The position numbers and the translations under genes are program-made. A model generated the notes under the pieces. The model saw only the letters and a list, made by a program, of their open reading frames with translations, was not told where the DNA came from and made no database searches. 64,000 bases of DNA from Ignavibacteriaceae bacterium. GTDB taxonomy: Bacteria > Bacteroidota > Ignavibacteria > Ignavibacteriales > Ignavibacteriaceae. How positions within the stretch are numbered: the first letter of the stretch is position 1; each line of letters begins with the position of its first letter. Below are positions 1-9,530 of the stretch, one piece after another. Location: NCBI GenBank assembly GCA_019638025.1, contig JAHBUO010000008.1, positions 1 to 64,000 on the forward strand, in the 5' to 3' direction.

Positions 1-1
1 A

Positions 2-607
2 ACCATTGAGTTATCTAAAATTGCTCATCCCATTCTTACTGAATTTTTGCAAATTGTTTACGCAACATTCTACTTTCTTCCGATGATTTTAGCAATTTCA
101 CTTTATAAGAAAAATAAATTAGTTGCTACAGATTTTGTAATCTTTTCAACTGTGTATGGTTTTTTTGTATCGTATATCGGTTACATCTTAGTTCCGGCAG
201 TGGGTCCAAGATTTCATCTGCATGATTTTTTTGCAACTAATTCCGAACTGCCCGGATTACTTCTTACAAATTTCTTAAGGGAGATTATCAATACCGGCGA
301 ATCGATTCCGGCCGGAACGTTGAATCCAATTGAGGTTGTTCAGAGAGATGTTTTTCCCAGTGGTCACACAATGATGACGGCAATTGTAATGTATATTTCC
401 TATAAGTTAAAAGATAAGACACAATATTTTCTCCTTCCGATTGGAACTTTACTGATTTTCAGTACTGTTTATTTGAGGTACCACTATTTTATCGATGTCT
501 TTGCCGGATTAATTTGCGCTCTATTCTCGCTAACTACAGGATACTACATTTTTAATTATTGGCAGAAGAAAGTTTCACGTGAGTTATTTAATTACAGAAA
601 ATGTTAA
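2..607 (+). CDS. PAP2-family phosphatase, 5' end outside window
   Basis: Integral membrane phosphatase of the PAP2 (type 2 phosphatidic acid phosphatase) superfamily, which dephosphorylates lipid phosphates such as phosphatidate or undecaprenyl pyrophosphate at the membrane. The frame is open back to base 2, so the TTG at 47 is probably internal and the gene starts to the left of the window. Visible motifs are PSGHTMM, with the family's central histidine, and RYHYFIDVFAG, with the catalytic HxxxD arrangement. Several hydrophobic segments alternate with short loops. It ends 11 bases before the methyltransferase gene on the same strand, so the two are likely cotranscribed. The substrate cannot be told from sequence. 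Confidence 0.85.
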   Translation, partial: TIELSKIAHPILTEFLQIVYATFYFLPMILAISLYKKNKLVATDFVIFSTVYGFFVSYIGYILVPAVGPRFHLHDFFATNSELPGLLLTNFLREIINTGESIPAGTLNPIEVVQRDVFPSGHTMMTAIVMYISYKLKDKTQYFLLPIGTLLIFSTVYLRYHYFIDVFAGLICALFSLTTGYYIFNYWQKKVSRELFNYRKC

Positions 608-618
608 GGTGAGTTAAT

Positions 619-1308
619 TTGAACCCGATTGAGAAGAAGAACGAAGTAAGACGAATGTTTGATTCGATTGCACATAAGTATGATTTTCTAAATCATTTTC
701 TTAGCGCCGGTATTGATATTTATTGGAGAAGAAAAGCTTTAAGATTGACCAAACTTAGTTCAGATGCTTTTTTGTTAGATGTAGCTTGTGGAACAGGTGA
801 CTTTGCAATTGAAGCCAGAAAATTTGGTGTTAACAAAATTATTGGAGCAGATTTTTCTTTCAATATGTTAAAACTATTCAATAAAAAGAGTAGATGGATA
901 AACGGAATGAATATTCAAGTTGCTGCGGAATTTCTTCCAATAAAAAATAATCAAGTTACAAACATTACTGTCGCATTTGGTGTACGCAATTTCTACGATA
1001 TTCAATTGGCGTTTCATTCATTTAATAGAGTTTTAAGTAAAAACGGAAAAGTGACAATTCTTGAATTCAGTATGCCGAAAAATATATTTGTGAAATTACT
1101 TTATAGACTTTATTTCCACTCAATCTTACCTCTCATTGGTAAAATCATTTCGAAAGACAAAAGTGCATATACTTATCTTCCGGAATCTGTTGAAGACTTC
1201 GATAAGAATGTTGATTTAGAGAAATTACTCTCAACAGCAGGATTCAGAAAAGTAGAAAAACACTTTCTTACATTTGGTTTGGTACAAGTTGTTATTGCCG
1301 CGAAATAA
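619..1308 (+). CDS. ubiE: Demethylmenaquinone methyltransferase UbiE/MenG
   Basis: SAM-dependent C-methyltransferase that carries out the last step of menaquinone synthesis (demethylmenaquinone to menaquinone). The N-terminus has the UbiE signature region around FDSIAHKYDFLNHFLS, followed by SAM motif I DVACGTGDF (about residues 54-62) and the GADFSFNML segment; 229 aa is the usual length. The start is TTG at 619, supported by an AAGGTGAG Shine-Dalgarno block about 8 bases upstream. It follows the PAP2 gene closely. In this lineage the product is expected to be menaquinone rather than ubiquinone, so menG is an equally good symbol. Confidence 0.93.
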   Translation: MNPIEKKNEVRRMFDSIAHKYDFLNHFLSAGIDIYWRRKALRLTKLSSDAFLLDVACGTGDFAIEARKFGVNKIIGADFSFNMLKLFNKKSRWINGMNIQVAAEFLPIKNNQVTNITVAFGVRNFYDIQLAFHSFNRVLSKNGKVTILEFSMPKNIFVKLLYRLYFHSILPLIGKIISKDKSAYTYLPESVEDFDKNVDLEKLLSTAGFRKVEKHFLTFGLVQVVIAAK

Positions 1309-2073
1309 CTAAGGTTTTATAAACTCAATTAATCTTTGTGAAACAACTTCATTCTCAGGAAGTTGAGAAATACCGCTACAGCTCAGAATCCCTTGGACAA
1401 GACTACTTCCATCAAACTTTACAAATCCAAATCCATCTGCATACCAGGCATATGCGGAATATGTTTCAATTCCAAATGGATTAAACGGATCAGTATTAAG
1501 TTTAAATTCATATAATATCTGCTTTGCAGTGATTTGCTGACTCACATTATTTATCACCAAAGTCAGATTTTCATCTTTGATGAAACTTGCTTTAAGTTCC
1601 ATTATAGGGATGTTGAGAATCGACAGACTAAATGATGTCCAATATTTCCCATCTGTTAAAGGGAATGAAAGAATTGTAAATTCTTTATCAAACTTAATGA
1701 GTTGCCTAACTGTGTCTGGAATTTGTTGAGTAATCAGACTGGAAAAGCCTGTTGTATCAACATAATAATATAATCCTGCATTTGTATTACGAAAGTAAGT
1801 TGTTGAAACGGCTAAACCATTATCCAATGTTGTTGAATCTAATTGACGAAAATATTCAATCGACTTTGAAGTATCGGCTGTGAGTATGTATGATTTACGA
1901 TATCCCCTCTCTACAGACACGTTTACAGAGTCTGTAGTACTTACTTTATATACAGAAATAATTCCTGAATTATTTGGAAAACCATTCATCGGAAGAGTAA
2001 CTGAAGGTTCAGTCGGTGCTTCTTTGCATGAGACTAAGATTAGACTTAAAAATATTAAATATAAAAATTTCAT
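1309..2073 (-). CDS. Putative lipoprotein of unknown function
   Basis: Product of 254 aa with a lipoprotein signal peptide: a hydrophobic stretch followed by the lipobox LVSC, with Cys16 as the predicted acylated residue. The mature part is rich in Ser, Thr and aromatic residues and has no motif I recognise. It overlaps the start of rdgB by 4 bases (ATGA) and so is the last gene of the uvrA-rdgB run; its stop abuts the convergent ubiE stop. Many lipoproteins in this lineage are small secreted or surface proteins of unknown role, and I assign none here. Confidence 0.7.
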   Translation of the reverse strand: MKFLYLIFLSLILVSCKEAPTEPSVTLPMNGFPNNSGIISVYKVSTTDSVNVSVERGYRKSYILTADTSKSIEYFRQLDSTTLDNGLAVSTTYFRNTNAGLYYYVDTTGFSSLITQQIPDTVRQLIKFDKEFTILSFPLTDGKYWTSFSLSILNIPIMELKASFIKDENLTLVINNVSQQITAKQILYEFKLNTDPFNPFGIETYSAYAWYADGFGFVKFDGSSLVQGILSCSGISQLPENEVVSQRLIEFIKP

Positions 2074-2660
2074 TTTTTAATTTTACTCAATTCTTTAGCC
2101 AGTTCGCTGAAAGCTTTAGCTCTATGACTAATTTTATTTTTATCTATTAAACTCAACTCAGCCGTCGTTTGATTAAATCCATCGGGAAGAAATAAAGGGT
2201 CATAACCAAAGCCATTTTCACCGCGTGGTAAATCTATTATTTGTCCTTCGATAGTACCATGAGATGAAATATAACTTTTCCCATCAAAGTAAACAGCACA
2301 GCAGACAAATCTGGCAATATGTGGCTTCGGATATTTTGTAAGTTCATTAAGCAATTTCTTATTATTCTTCTCATCGGTTGAATCTTCACCGGCATATCTT
2401 GCTGAATAAACACCCGGAGCACCGTCTAATTGGTCAACAGCTAATCCGGAATCATCTGCTAAAACAGGAATTCTAAAGACATCATAAAAAGCATCCGCTT
2501 TCTTCTTTGCATTTCCTTCAAACGTATCGCAATCTTCAATAACATCGGGAATATCTTCAAGTCCGATTAAAGTTAAAACTTCAATTCCCTTGCTTGAAAA
2601 AAGCTCTACCACTTCCTTCATCTTCCCTTTGTTCTGAGTAGCGAATAATAATTTCATCAT
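2070..2660 (-). CDS. rdgB: XTP/dITP diphosphatase (HAM1/RdgB family)
   Basis: House-cleaning nucleotide pyrophosphatase that hydrolyses dITP, dXTP and ITP to monophosphates and keeps deaminated purines out of DNA and RNA. Family motifs are visible: the N-terminal FATQNKGKMKEV loop, the LADDSGLAVDQLDGAPGVYS segment with catalytic acidic residues, and GENGFGYDPLF followed by the C-terminal SHRAKAF. At 196 aa it is full length. Both ends overlap neighbouring genes by 4 bases. It sits directly after a purine-type deaminase in the same operon as uvrA, a fitting context for nucleotide sanitation. Confidence 0.95.
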   Translation of the reverse strand: MMKLLFATQNKGKMKEVVELFSSKGIEVLTLIGLEDIPDVIEDCDTFEGNAKKKADAFYDVFRIPVLADDSGLAVDQLDGAPGVYSARYAGEDSTDEKNNKKLLNELTKYPKPHIARFVCCAVYFDGKSYISSHGTIEGQIIDLPRGENGFGYDPLFLPDGFNQTTAELSLIDKNKISHRAKAFSELAKELSKIKK

Positions 2661-4000
2661 TGGACCCTTTTTAGTAGCGAGTTAAGTTCACTTTTTGATT
2701 TCGATAATAATTCATTTTGATCATATAATAAAGAATTAGAATTACGAACCTTCCATTCCCCATTTATCATAACATCCGAAACGTTATTTTGGTTCGCAGA
2801 ATACACGATTTTTGAATATAATTTTTCATCATCATCTGTTAGTGGTAAAGTAGGATCGTTTAAGTTGAGTAAAACTAAATCGGCAAATTTACCAACTTCA
2901 ATACTTCCGGTTTGGTCGTCAATGTGAAGTGCTTTGGCTCCTTCGATAGTTGCAAGTTTGAAGACAGTTTTGGCATCCATTGACGATTCACCATGAATCG
3001 GTTTCTGAATTAGAGCGGATAACCGCATCTCATAAAATTGAGAGAGATTATTATTACAAGGAGCACCATCTGCACCTAAAGAGACACTAATCCCTTCAGA
3101 TAAATAGCGTGGAATATTTGCAATTCCCGAGGCAAGCTTCAAATTCGAAGAAGGACAATGAGAAACTCGTGCATTTTTTTGTTTCATTAACCCAATTTCA
3201 TTTTCATTAAGATGAATGCAATGAGCTAATACAGTATGATCATCAAGAATATTTATATGATTGAAGTATTCAATGTTCTCTTTGTTATGTCTCCTTCTCA
3301 CTTCAGCAACTTCATTCTTGTTTTCAGAAGAATGAGTATGGTAGATGGAACCGTCAAAATCCTTCATCATTTGCTTAGTTTCTTTTAGAAGTTTTTCGGA
3401 ACAAGATAAAACAAATCTCGGAGCAAAACCATATTTGATTCTTCCGCCTGCCGAATTATGAAACGACTTGGCTAATTGATATGTTTCGTCCAAATCATAT
3501 TGAGTATCATTTTTAAATGACTCGAACAAATCATTTTCGTCCATCATACATTTGCCGGCAAACGCCCGCATACCTGAATTTATCAGCTCTTCAAAAATTA
3601 TATGTTGATGTCGCAATGTTCCCATATCTAAAAGAGTAGTTGTTCCACTATTGATAAGCTCATTAATTCCAAGTTTAACTGAGTGTAGTAAGGAGGATTC
3701 TGAATGAGCATTTTCATAAGGGAAGATTCTCATTTGAAGCCAATCAAGCAGTTGAAGATCATCTGCAAGTCCTCTGAAAAGAGTCTGACATAAGTGAACA
3801 TGAGTTTGAATAAATCCGGGGATTAACACCTTATCTTCAGCATGAATAATTTCTCCGTCATAAGTATCAAAGTTAACATCAGTAATACTAATCAGACGAG
3901 TGATTTTTGATTCAACAATTTCAACTGCTGTTTTAGATAGTATTGAATCACTCGAATTTAGAGTAATTATTTTTTCCGGAATTATTAATTTTTTTTTCAT
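2657..4000 (-). CDS. Amidohydrolase, adenosine-type/S-adenosylhomocysteine deaminase-like
   Basis: Metal-dependent amidohydrolase of the TRZ/ATZ/MtaD group, which deaminates adenine-containing by-products such as 5'-deoxyadenosine, methylthioadenosine or S-adenosylhomocysteine. Motifs seen: HVHLCQTLFRG (metal-binding HxH), HTHSSEN (substrate and metal), LAHCIHLNENE, SHCPSSNLKLASG, and SLGADGAPCNN with the metal Asp. I place the start at the ATG at 4000 (MKKKLIIPEKI). The frame remains open to 4087, but the extra 29 residues are Cys-rich, atypical and overlap the preceding gene. The exact substrate is not settled by sequence; guanine or cytosine-like substrates are alternatives. Confidence 0.85.
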   Translation of the reverse strand: MKKKLIIPEKIITLNSSDSILSKTAVEIVESKITRLISITDVNFDTYDGEIIHAEDKVLIPGFIQTHVHLCQTLFRGLADDLQLLDWLQMRIFPYENAHSESSLLHSVKLGINELINSGTTTLLDMGTLRHQHIIFEELINSGMRAFAGKCMMDENDLFESFKNDTQYDLDETYQLAKSFHNSAGGRIKYGFAPRFVLSCSEKLLKETKQMMKDFDGSIYHTHSSENKNEVAEVRRRHNKENIEYFNHINILDDHTVLAHCIHLNENEIGLMKQKNARVSHCPSSNLKLASGIANIPRYLSEGISVSLGADGAPCNNNLSQFYEMRLSALIQKPIHGESSMDAKTVFKLATIEGAKALHIDDQTGSIEVGKFADLVLLNLNDPTLPLTDDDEKLYSKIVYSANQNNVSDVMINGEWKVRNSNSLLYDQNELLSKSKSELNSLLKRVQ

Positions 4001-4008
4001 CGAAATAC

Positions 4009-4494
4009 CTAATTGAATAATATAGCACTTAATGCATAATATACAGCCATTACACCTGAGAATATTCCGCTTGCAACAAATCTCCATTTATACGGGATAT
4101 AGTTTTGCAATACAAAATTTGCGGGGAAAACAAATGGAGTGCTGTATAAAAAGGAGTACCAACCAATTGTAACTAAATCAAAATTAATCGCTTCAAAATT
4201 CAACGAGATTAAATTAATCATCAGCAGATGACGGGCAATCCAAAGTGGATTAAAATATAGGTGAAAGAGAATCCCCCGCTTTAACTTGGCTTTAAGGTCA
4301 TTCCCCCAATTTTTATCGTTAAGATAAAGAAGATAATTGGGTATTTCGAAGGCATAAACGGTGCCGCCGATTATTAACATCCCAATTAGTCTGGTTATTA
4401 AAAACTCACCAGAAATCAGACAAGCGAGGGTATCACCAATCGCATAGATTAATGAACCACGAAGAATATTTGAACGGGAATAAAAAAGTGCCAA
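4009..4494 (-). CDS. Mpv17/PMP22-like integral membrane protein
   Basis: Membrane protein of about 161 aa if started at the TTG at 4494. This start lies two bases after the preceding stop and has an AGGAAG Shine-Dalgarno sequence just upstream; a longer reading to 4563 would overlap that gene by 68 bases. Four hydrophobic segments are visible. The pattern resembles the Mpv17/PMP22 family: GDTLA near the N-terminus, a Gly-rich second helix followed by a Tyr-Leu pair, then NFV..N.IPYKWR before the last helix. The similarity is by eye, so membership is tentative. Mpv17 proteins are peroxisomal or mitochondrial channels in eukaryotes; the bacterial role is unknown. Confidence 0.6.
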   Translation of the reverse strand: MALFYSRSNILRGSLIYAIGDTLACLISGEFLITRLIGMLIIGGTVYAFEIPNYLLYLNDKNWGNDLKAKLKRGILFHLYFNPLWIARHLLMINLISLNFEAINFDLVTIGWYSFLYSTPFVFPANFVLQNYIPYKWRFVASGIFSGVMAVYYALSAILFN

Positions 4495-4495
4495 T

Positions 4496-4870
4496 CTATT
4501 TCTCTTCCTTTGTTTGTTCGGATGAAATTTCTGAAAATATTTCATCCATAATTTCAAACGCATATCTTAAATGTGGAATGACAATTGAACCACCTACAAT
4601 TAGTGCAACATTAAAGGTTTCCATTAATTCTTCCCTTGTTGCCCCTTCTTGAATCGAGCGATCGATATGATAAAATATGCAATCATTACATCTGAGTACC
4701 ATCGATGCACTTAATCCCATCAGCTCTTTTGTCTTTGTATTTAGAGCACCATTGATATAAGCTTTATTGTCTAATGCAAAAAACTTATTGAAATCTCTAA
4801 ATCCTGAAGTTAAAATCTTTTCATTCATATCAGTTCTGTATTTGCGCGTATCGGAAGTTGTTTTCTTCAT
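4496..4870 (-). CDS. Carboxymuconolactone decarboxylase/AhpD-like protein
   Basis: Small helical protein of 124 aa with the CMD/AhpD core. The key motif is the CNDC pair followed three residues on by His (CNDCIFYHI), the redox-active CxxC...H arrangement of the peroxidase-reductase-like members, then the conserved E.. ETFNVALIVGGSIV helix. The CxxC suggests a thiol-dependent peroxidase or disulfide role rather than ring decarboxylation, but the substrate is unknown. The gene overlaps the uvrA stop by 4 bases and precedes the Mpv17-like gene by one base, so translation is probably coupled along this run. Confidence 0.85.
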   Translation of the reverse strand: MKKTTSDTRKYRTDMNEKILTSGFRDFNKFFALDNKAYINGALNTKTKELMGLSASMVLRCNDCIFYHIDRSIQEGATREELMETFNVALIVGGSIVIPHLRYAFEIMDEIFSEISSEQTKEEK

Positions 4871-7704
4871 TTATCAACCTTTATTTTTAATTCTTTTTTT
4901 AGAAATTGACCTGTAATACTTTTGGTATTTGTGATAACATCTTCAGGAGTTCCTTCCGCAATTATTTCACCGCCACTTTCTCCACCACCGGGACCAAGAT
5001 CAATAATCCAATCTGCAGTTTTAATTACATCGAGATTGTGTTCAACTATAACAACAGTATTCCCTTTCTCCACAAGCTTATTCAAGACGGACAATAATAC
5101 TCGTACATCTTCAAAATGAAGTCCCGTAGTTGGTTCATCAAGAAAGTAAATTGTTTTTCCGGTACTAACTTTACTTAATTCGGTAGCCAGTTTTACACGC
5201 TGAGCTTCTCCACCGGAAAGAGTAGTGGCTTGTTGACCCAGTTTTAAGTAGCCTAATCCTACATCATTTAAAGCTTTAATTTTTCTTTTGATTCTTGGGA
5301 GATCTTCAAAAAAATCAAGAGCTTCGCTTACCGTCATTTCAAGTACATCCGAAATAGATTTCATTTTGTAGAGAACTTCAAGCGTTTCAATATTGTACCT
5401 CTTCCCTCTGCAAACATCGCAAGTTACATATACATTCGGAAGGAAATTCATTTCGATAGTTTTCAAACCATCTCCGCTACATTCTTCACATCTTCCGCCG
5501 GAAACATTAAAACTGAAACGTCCCGGCGCATATCCTCTCATTTTTGATTCGGGTAGTTGCGTAAATAAATCACGAATGAATGTAAATAACCCTGTATATG
5601 TTGCGGGATTGGAGCGAGGTGTTCTTCCAATCGGTGATTGATCTATTTCGATAACTTTATCAATATGTTTAAGCCCATCAATACTTTTATAGGGAAGTGG
5701 AACTGTTTTGGATTTATAAATATCCTTCATTAAAATATTGACAAGAGTTTCGTTGATTAATGATGATTTACCGGAACCACTTACACCGGTGACTGCAATC
5801 AGCTTACCAAGCGGAATTCTCAAATTAATTTGTTTTAGATTATTCCCCGATGCACCATTCAGAACTAAATAAGCACCATTCCCTTCTCTACGTAGTTCAG
5901 GAATATTTATTGATTTAGTCTCCGAGAGATAATCGAGGGTAATCGATTTAGGTTTCTTTTTAGCTGAAAAAAGTTTCTTCGTATAATCCGAAACACATAC
6001 TTTTCCGCCATGCTCTCCGGCAGCAGGACCAAGGTCAATAAGATAATCGGCACTTTCGATAGTCTCTTTATCATGCTCAACAACAATTACAGTATTATTG
6101 AGGTCTCTTAAATTTTTAAGTGATTTTATTAATTTTAGATTATCGCTTTGATGAAGCCCAATACTTGGCTCATCAAGTACATATAAAACACCTGCAAGTT
6201 GAGTTCCGATTTGAGTTGCTAATCTGATTCTTTGAGACTCGCCACCCGACAAAGTTCTGGCGCTCCGGCTCAATGTTAAGTAATCAAGCCCCACATTAAG
6301 AAGGAAATCTAGGCGCGAAGTAATCTCTTTTAAGATAGGTTTTGCAATAATCTCGGTATTTCCCTTTAATTTCACTCCGGAAAAAAAATCGTGTGCTTTT
6401 CGGATTGACAAATTGGAGACTTGAGCAATATTCAATTTATTGAAAGTTACAGAAAGAGACTCCCTCTTCAAACGTCCCCCTTTACAAGTTGAACATTCAA
6501 TAGTATTCATGAAAGATTCAACCCACTCACGCAATTTAGGTGATGAAGTTCCCTCATAAAACGATTTCAAATAGCCCATCATACCATTGAATTTATGATG
6601 GTAAGTTACCCCTTTGCCTCCTCCGTATGAATAACGGAATGGGATTTTCTCTTTCGTTCCATTAAGTAAAATATCGATTTGCTCTTTTGTTAAATCAGAA
6701 AGTTTTTGGTCGAAAGTGAATTCATACATTTCGGCTACTGCTCTAAGTTGAGCGTATATCCAAATCTCACGTGGTTTTCCGAGAGGAACTAAACCTTCTT
6801 CGTTAATGCTTTTATTCCAATCGGGGATAATATACTCAACTAGAAATTCCCTCTTTTCACCTAAACCATCACAATCAGGACAAGAACCATACGGAGAATT
6901 AAATGAGAAGGAATTTGGAGCCATTTCTTGATAGCTGATTCCGCACTCCATACAAGCTAAATGTCGGCTGAAAACAAAATCTTTTTCATCTGAATGAATG
7001 ATTAAATTACCGTGTCCATAATTCAGAGCTACTTCAATTGATTCAACTAACCTTGCCTCCATCGCATCGTTAACAGTTAATCTATCAATCACAATTTCGA
7101 TATTATGAATTTTGTATCGATCAACCTGATAATTTTTGGCGAGTTCTGTAACTACACCATCAATCCGAACCCGAAGAAATCCATCTGACATTATCTCTTC
7201 GAATAATTCCCGATAATGCCCTTTTCTGCCGCGCACTACCGGTGCTAAAATCATAATCCGTTTTTGATTATGTTCAGATTTTATTGAATCAATAATTTGA
7301 GTAGTAGATTGTTTATTTACAGGTTTACCGCAATTATAGCAATGAGGAATACCTATTCGTGCATATAGTAGCCGCAAATAATCGTAAATCTCAGTAACTG
7401 TTCCGACTGTTGATCTTGGATTACCCGTTGTAACTTTTTGTTCAATTGAAATCGCGGGACTTAAACCTTCAATTAAATCAACATCCGGTTTTTCAAGCAT
7501 ATCCAAAAACTGACGGGCATAAGCTGACAAACACTCTATATAACGTCTTTGACCTTCAGCATAAATTGTATCAAACGCAAGTGATGATTTACCCGAACCG
7601 GATAAACCGGTTATCACAGTGAGAGAATTTCGAGGGATTTCAACATCAATATTTTTAAGATTATGTTGACGAGCACCTTTTATTATTATTCTATCTTGTT
7701 CCAA
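4867..7704 (-). CDS. uvrA: Excinuclease ABC subunit A
   Basis: Damage-recognition ATPase of nucleotide excision repair, which loads UvrB onto lesions as a UvrA2-UvrB complex. At 945 aa it is full length. Two ABC ATPase halves are seen: Walker [15 protein letters not shown] near residue 33 and [14 protein letters not shown] in the second half, with signatures [12 protein letters not shown] and [12 protein letters not shown]. Zinc-binding cysteines occur as CYNCG, CMECG..CPDCDG and [14 protein letters not shown]. It is the first gene of a six-gene overlapping minus-strand run and is divergent from the yigZ-family gene across 92 bases, where its promoter must lie. I saw no convincing operator there. 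Confidence 0.98.
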   Translation of the reverse strand: MEQDRIIIKGARQHNLKNIDVEIPRNSLTVITGLSGSGKSSLAFDTIYAEGQRRYIECLSAYARQFLDMLEKPDVDLIEGLSPAISIEQKVTTGNPRSTVGTVTEIYDYLRLLYARIGIPHCYNCGKPVNKQSTTQIIDSIKSEHNQKRIMILAPVVRGRKGHYRELFEEIMSDGFLRVRIDGVVTELAKNYQVDRYKIHNIEIVIDRLTVNDAMEARLVESIEVALNYGHGNLIIHSDEKDFVFSRHLACMECGISYQEMAPNSFSFNSPYGSCPDCDGLGEKREFLVEYIIPDWNKSINEEGLVPLGKPREIWIYAQLRAVAEMYEFTFDQKLSDLTKEQIDILLNGTKEKIPFRYSYGGGKGVTYHHKFNGMMGYLKSFYEGTSSPKLREWVESFMNTIECSTCKGGRLKRESLSVTFNKLNIAQVSNLSIRKAHDFFSGVKLKGNTEIIAKPILKEITSRLDFLLNVGLDYLTLSRSARTLSGGESQRIRLATQIGTQLAGVLYVLDEPSIGLHQSDNLKLIKSLKNLRDLNNTVIVVEHDKETIESADYLIDLGPAAGEHGGKVCVSDYTKKLFSAKKKPKSITLDYLSETKSINIPELRREGNGAYLVLNGASGNNLKQINLRIPLGKLIAVTGVSGSGKSSLINETLVNILMKDIYKSKTVPLPYKSIDGLKHIDKVIEIDQSPIGRTPRSNPATYTGLFTFIRDLFTQLPESKMRGYAPGRFSFNVSGGRCEECSGDGLKTIEMNFLPNVYVTCDVCRGKRYNIETLEVLYKMKSISDVLEMTVSEALDFFEDLPRIKRKIKALNDVGLGYLKLGQQATTLSGGEAQRVKLATELSKVSTGKTIYFLDEPTTGLHFEDVRVLLSVLNKLVEKGNTVVIVEHNLDVIKTADWIIDLGPGGGESGGEIIAEGTPEDVITNTKSITGQFLKKELKIKVDK

Positions 7705-7796
7705 ACTTTAGCTTATTTCTGAAATTTTAAACTGTTATTTTAGTTATGCTTTATCTGAAAATCAAATAATTTGAGAAGAAAAATATTGAGTCCCAA

Positions 7797-8417
7797 TTGA
7801 AAGAACATATAAAAACAATCAATGGTTTCACTGAATCAAAATTTAAGGAGAAAGGCTCACTTTTTATTGGGCAGGCATTTCCGGTAAAGAATGAGGATGA
7901 AATAATTTCGATTCTGAATCAGCTAAGAAAAGATTTTTATGACTCGACTCACATTTGTTATGCATATCGACTTGCTTCAGATAAACAAAAATATTCAGAT
8001 GATGGCGAACCTTCAGGCACTGCAGGAATTAGAATCATGAACGCTATTGAACATTTTGAACTGAGTGATATTCTTGTTGTTTCAATAAGATACTTTGGCG
8101 GAACAAAACTTGGCGTTGGACCTTTGGGAAAAGCCTACTACAAATCTACAATCGATACAATCTCTTCTTCTTCGTTTTCTGATAAGTATGCTTTCAAGAA
8201 GATTAAAATATTTTTTGATATCGCACACGTAAAAACTGTCTATAAGTTATTAACCGGAGCAAAGGTTTTGAAGAGTGATTACGAGGGGGGCTTCTATGTT
8301 GAAGCGTTAGTTCTTTTGAGCAAGTTGGAATCAACATTAAACGAGATACAATCAAACCTGAATAATAAATGCACAATAAAATTGTTTGAAGAAGTTGAAT
8401 ATCTCGAAATCAATTAA
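7797..8417 (+). CDS. YigZ/IMPACT family protein (UPF0029)
   Basis: Member of the YigZ/YvyE/IMPACT family, a two-domain protein associated with ribosomes and translation regulation but without an established enzymatic role. The signature stretches DDGEPSGTAG and SIRYFGGTKLGVGPLG are intact, followed by the ferredoxin-like C-terminal domain; 206 aa is typical. No ATG is available, and the start is taken as TTG at 7797 with a poor Shine-Dalgarno sequence, so it is uncertain by a few codons. It is transcribed divergently from uvrA, and its last 8 bases overlap the convergent unknown gene. Confidence 0.88.
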   Translation: MKEHIKTINGFTESKFKEKGSLFIGQAFPVKNEDEIISILNQLRKDFYDSTHICYAYRLASDKQKYSDDGEPSGTAGIRIMNAIEHFELSDILVVSIRYFGGTKLGVGPLGKAYYKSTIDTISSSSFSDKYAFKKIKIFFDIAHVKTVYKLLTGAKVLKSDYEGGFYVEALVLLSKLESTLNEIQSNLNNKCTIKLFEEVEYLEIN

Positions 8418-8853
8418 CTCGTTTTAATGAATTAAAGTACATCTTTGTCCACTCTAAATCTAACATCAAAGAATTTAATCTGGCAAAAGATTCAGAAGAA
8501 AGTTCAAGAAAATCTTTCTCATATCTATATTTAAGCGATTCATCACTGTTTGCAATCACGTCTCTTAATTGCTGATAGAACTTCTCAATATTTTGAGAAA
8601 GGTCAGCCTGAATTTGCTTTAAATTTGAAATCTCAGGATTCTCAATTGCATTCTTTACAACCCTCATTAATCCCTGAATATATTTAGCCGTGAAAATTAA
8701 ATTTTCAAACTCATCGAACTTACTATTGTAGGCTGTTAATTCAAGTAGTTCTTGTAGTTCGATTCTAAGTTTCAGCTTGTTATTACTAAACGAATCAATC
8801 TCTTGAAGAAGTTTTCCGGCATTCTCTCTCTGAAACACAAACCCAGCACTCAT
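8410..8853 (-). CDS. Helical protein of unknown function
   Basis: A 147-aa protein with no recognised domain. It is predicted mostly alpha-helical, with repeated charged and Leu-rich stretches and no signal peptide or membrane segment, so it is probably cytoplasmic. It lies 11 bases after the O-methyltransferase gene and is the last gene in the lepA-lepB-protease-methyltransferase run. The close spacing supports it being a real gene. Its end overlaps the YigZ-family gene tail to tail. No function is proposed. Confidence 0.6.
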   Translation of the reverse strand: MSAGFVFQRENAGKLLQEIDSFSNNKLKLRIELQELLELTAYNSKFDEFENLIFTAKYIQGLMRVVKNAIENPEISNLKQIQADLSQNIEKFYQQLRDVIANSDESLKYRYEKDFLELSSESFARLNSLMLDLEWTKMYFNSLKRVN

Positions 8854-8864
8854 AACTACTCCTT

Positions 8865-9530
8865 TTACTTTTTAACTCCAAAACCAATACCATCGCCAAC
8901 GGTTAAAATTGTCGAACTTAACTCCGGATGACTCATAAACAAACGATTAAATTTTCTGATTTGCTCTGTTGATTTTTTATATTTCGACGGAACTCTACTT
9001 GCAGCAGTGTGACCATGCCAAAGCAAATTATCAACAAATAACACTCCGTTACTTTTCAACAATCCAACAGACTGATTTAAAATTGATTCGTAATCTTCTT
9101 TGTCTGCATCTAAGAAAATTAAATCATACTTTGTTTGAAGGGTTGGCAGTATGTGCAAAGCATCACCTTTGTAAATCACGATTTTATTTTTAGATCCCGA
9201 TTTTGAAATAAATTTTTCGGCTAATTGAAGATTATTCTCACTCTTTTCGATTGCCTCAACTTTTGCTGAAGGAGAAAGTACTCCGGCTATTTGAATAGTC
9301 GAATAACCAATAGCCATCCCAATCTCTAAGATGTTTTCTACTTGCTTAGATTTAGTGAGAGTCAATAAAAATTGAAGTGAAAGTTTATCGAGAATAGGAA
9401 TTTTATTCTTGTGAGCAAAACTTTCCATTTCAAAAATTAACTCATCATCCTCATTTAAGAGACTTAAAAGGTAATCAATTTGATTAGGCTTAACTATACG
9501 ATTAACAGATTCTTTAGTTTTACCACTCAT
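8865..9530 (-). CDS. SAM-dependent O-methyltransferase (caffeoyl-CoA OMT/TrmR-like)
   Basis: Class I methyltransferase of family 3. Motif I is LEIGMAIGYSTIQIAG, followed by the acidic ribose-binding region AIEKS and the family's metal/substrate segment DLIFLDADKEDYE, then LFVDNLLWHG. At 221 aa the length fits bacterial members of this family. Some bacterial members (TrmR) methylate 5-hydroxyuridine at the tRNA wobble position; others act on small catechols. Sequence alone does not separate these. The start overlaps the stop of the upstream protease gene by 4 bases. Confidence 0.85.
   Translation of the reverse strand: MSGKTKESVNRIVKPNQIDYLLSLLNEDDELIFEMESFAHKNKIPILDKLSLQFLLTLTKSKQVENILEIGMAIGYSTIQIAGVLSPSAKVEAIEKSENNLQLAEKFISKSGSKNKIVIYKGDALHILPTLQTKYDLIFLDADKEDYESILNQSVGLLKSNGVLFVDNLLWHGHTAASRVPSKYKKSTEQIRKFNRLFMSHPELSSTILTVGDGIGFGVKK

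Noticed and set aside
4000-4087. N-terminal extension of the deaminase to 4087
   Set aside because: The additional 29 residues are Cys-rich, unlike the family, and overlap the preceding gene; the ATG at 4000 starts the known fold.
7705-7796. LexA-type operator between uvrA and the YigZ-family gene
   Set aside because: No convincing palindromic box of the known types is visible in these 92 bases.
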